From positions 1,240,001-1,304,000 of the forward strand of contig NZ_JAJEWM010000001.1 in assembly GCF_020687685.1 (NCBI RefSeq): a DNA stretch of 64,000 bases, read 5' to 3'. This DNA is from Tessaracoccus sp. OS52 (GTDB lineage Bacteria; Actinomycetota; Actinomycetes; Propionibacteriales; Propionibacteriaceae). This document shows, piece after piece, positions 63,371 through 64,000 of the stretch (position 1 is its first letter; each line of letters begins with the position of its first letter). Under the pieces are notes generated by a model, which saw only the letters and a program-made list of their open reading frames with translations, was not told where the DNA came from and did not search any database. Made by a program: the position numbers and the translations under genes.

Positions 63371-64000
63371 TCAGCCCTCGATCTCCTGGGCGACCCGCTC
63401 CGTGCCGAGGACCTCGACGAAGTCCGAGGGGAGCACGTCCACCCATTCCCGCGTCACGACGACGCTGCGGAAGGTGCTGGTGCCCTGCGGCGTGGCGGGC
63501 TTGGTCCCGACCTCGTCGGCCGGGATCATCGCAGGGGCCAGGCCAGTCGAACCCGATTCCACGATCCACCCCTCGCCGTCCAGCACGAGCGTGTGCTCCA
63601 TGCCGGGCCGCGACGTCGGGTCGGTGAAGGAGACGCGGTGGCCGGTGCCGCCGTCGGGCAGGGCGACCCGGCTGACGACCGTCTGCGGGGTGGCGAGGAT
63701 GCCCTCCTTACCGGTGGTCGGTTCCTGGGGGTTCTCCGACAGGTTCTGCAGTACTCGGATGGCGGCGGCCCGCAGTTCCGGCCCCGCGGAGTCGGACATC
63801 AGGATCTCGTGGACGCCCTTGAACACTCGCTCGTCCTCGCTGTTGTTGCCGGTACCCGCGCGGAGCAGCGCGTCCAGCGCCACGGGGTCCGTCGGCCACT
63901 CCTGCCCGGTTCCCAACAGCGGGGGGAACACCGCCCAGAAGGATCCCACCCCGGCCTGACGCACCCAGGACCAGCCTTCGGCGTCGACGTACCCGTCTCG
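63371..64000 (-). CDS. Membrane-anchored CU044_5270-like protein, C-terminal part
   Basis: The last 210 codons are open to the window edge, so the N-terminus is outside. The visible part starts in frame with YVDAEGWSWVRQAGV and contains WPTDPVALDALLRAG and a beta-rich end (VVSRVALPDGGTGHRVSF; HTLVLDGEGWIVES). This resembles the extracytoplasmic domain of actinobacterial CU044_5270-family proteins that are often paired with ECF sigma factors, but I hold that assignment only moderately. Confidence 0.6.
   Translation of the reverse strand, partial: RDGYVDAEGWSWVRQAGVGSFWAVFPPLLGTGQEWPTDPVALDALLRAGTGNNSEDERVFKGVHEILMSDSAGPELRAAAIRVLQNLSENPQEPTTGKEGILATPQTVVSRVALPDGGTGHRVSFTDPTSRPGMEHTLVLDGEGWIVESGSTGLAPAMIPADEVGTKPATPQGTSTFRSVVVTREWVDVLPSDFVEVLGTERVAQEIEG

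Overview
The window is GC-rich, densely coded chromosomal DNA from an actinobacterium. A 20S proteasome pair (prcB, prcA), mihF, two DUF222/HNH (13E12-type) genes, arsenate-reductase-type phosphatases and TAnnnT leaderless promoters all point there. A Propionibacteriales/Propionibacteriaceae-like host is my guess from gene order; nothing in the sequence proves it. There is no prophage, insertion sequence, CRISPR array or rRNA operon. No gap between genes exceeds about 300 bases; the largest are 8084-8356 and 11127-11379.

Layout. (1) 1-11.2 kb is carbohydrate and accessory metabolism: a glycogen-debranching-like enzyme cut by the window edge, a GT4 glycosyltransferase, a histidine phosphatase, NAD(P)H-hydrate dehydratase, a secreted GH78 rhamnosidase facing a type I sulfatase, an aldo-keto reductase, and a small secreted protein. 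(2) 11.4-12.9 kb holds tRNA-Pro(GGG) and an intact DUF222/HNH gene. (3) 12.9-25.4 kb holds der, an ABC-F ATPase, a NIF3-like protein, a TyrA-cytidylate kinase fusion, prcA, prcB, a DUF3054 membrane protein, trmI, metH and a PAC2 protein. This is the usual actinobacterial proteasome neighbourhood, but mpa, dop and pup are not in it. (4) 25.4-50.7 kb is a long, mostly minus-strand housekeeping block transcribed towards lower coordinates: rarA, two small membrane proteins, alaS, ruvX, mltG, aroE, aroC, aroK, aroB, efp, nusB, carA, carB, pyrD, pyrF, mihF, gmk, rpoZ, metK, priA, fmt and rsmB. A plus-strand csbD gene is inserted between aroB and efp, and rpe converges on rsmB. Many of these genes overlap by 1-14 bases, so they are probably translationally coupled. 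(5) 50.7-53.5 kb holds an ECF sigma factor with a membrane protein and a lipoprotein, then a luciferase-like monooxygenase. (6) 53.5-57.7 kb is a three-gene cassette with five low-molecular-weight-phosphatase (LMWP) domains, headed by an ArsR-LMWP fusion and divergent from a Bcr/CflA-type transporter. (7) 57.7-64 kb holds aspS, a decayed DUF222 copy, hisS, a DUF349 protein and a partial gene at the edge.

The most unusual items are two tandem palindromes in the metK leader whose first loop is complementary to the metK ribosome binding site, the five-domain LMWP cassette with CX5K first domains, the TyrA-Cmk fusion that keeps a perfect internal ribosome binding site at the domain boundary, and the proteasome locus without its pupylation genes.
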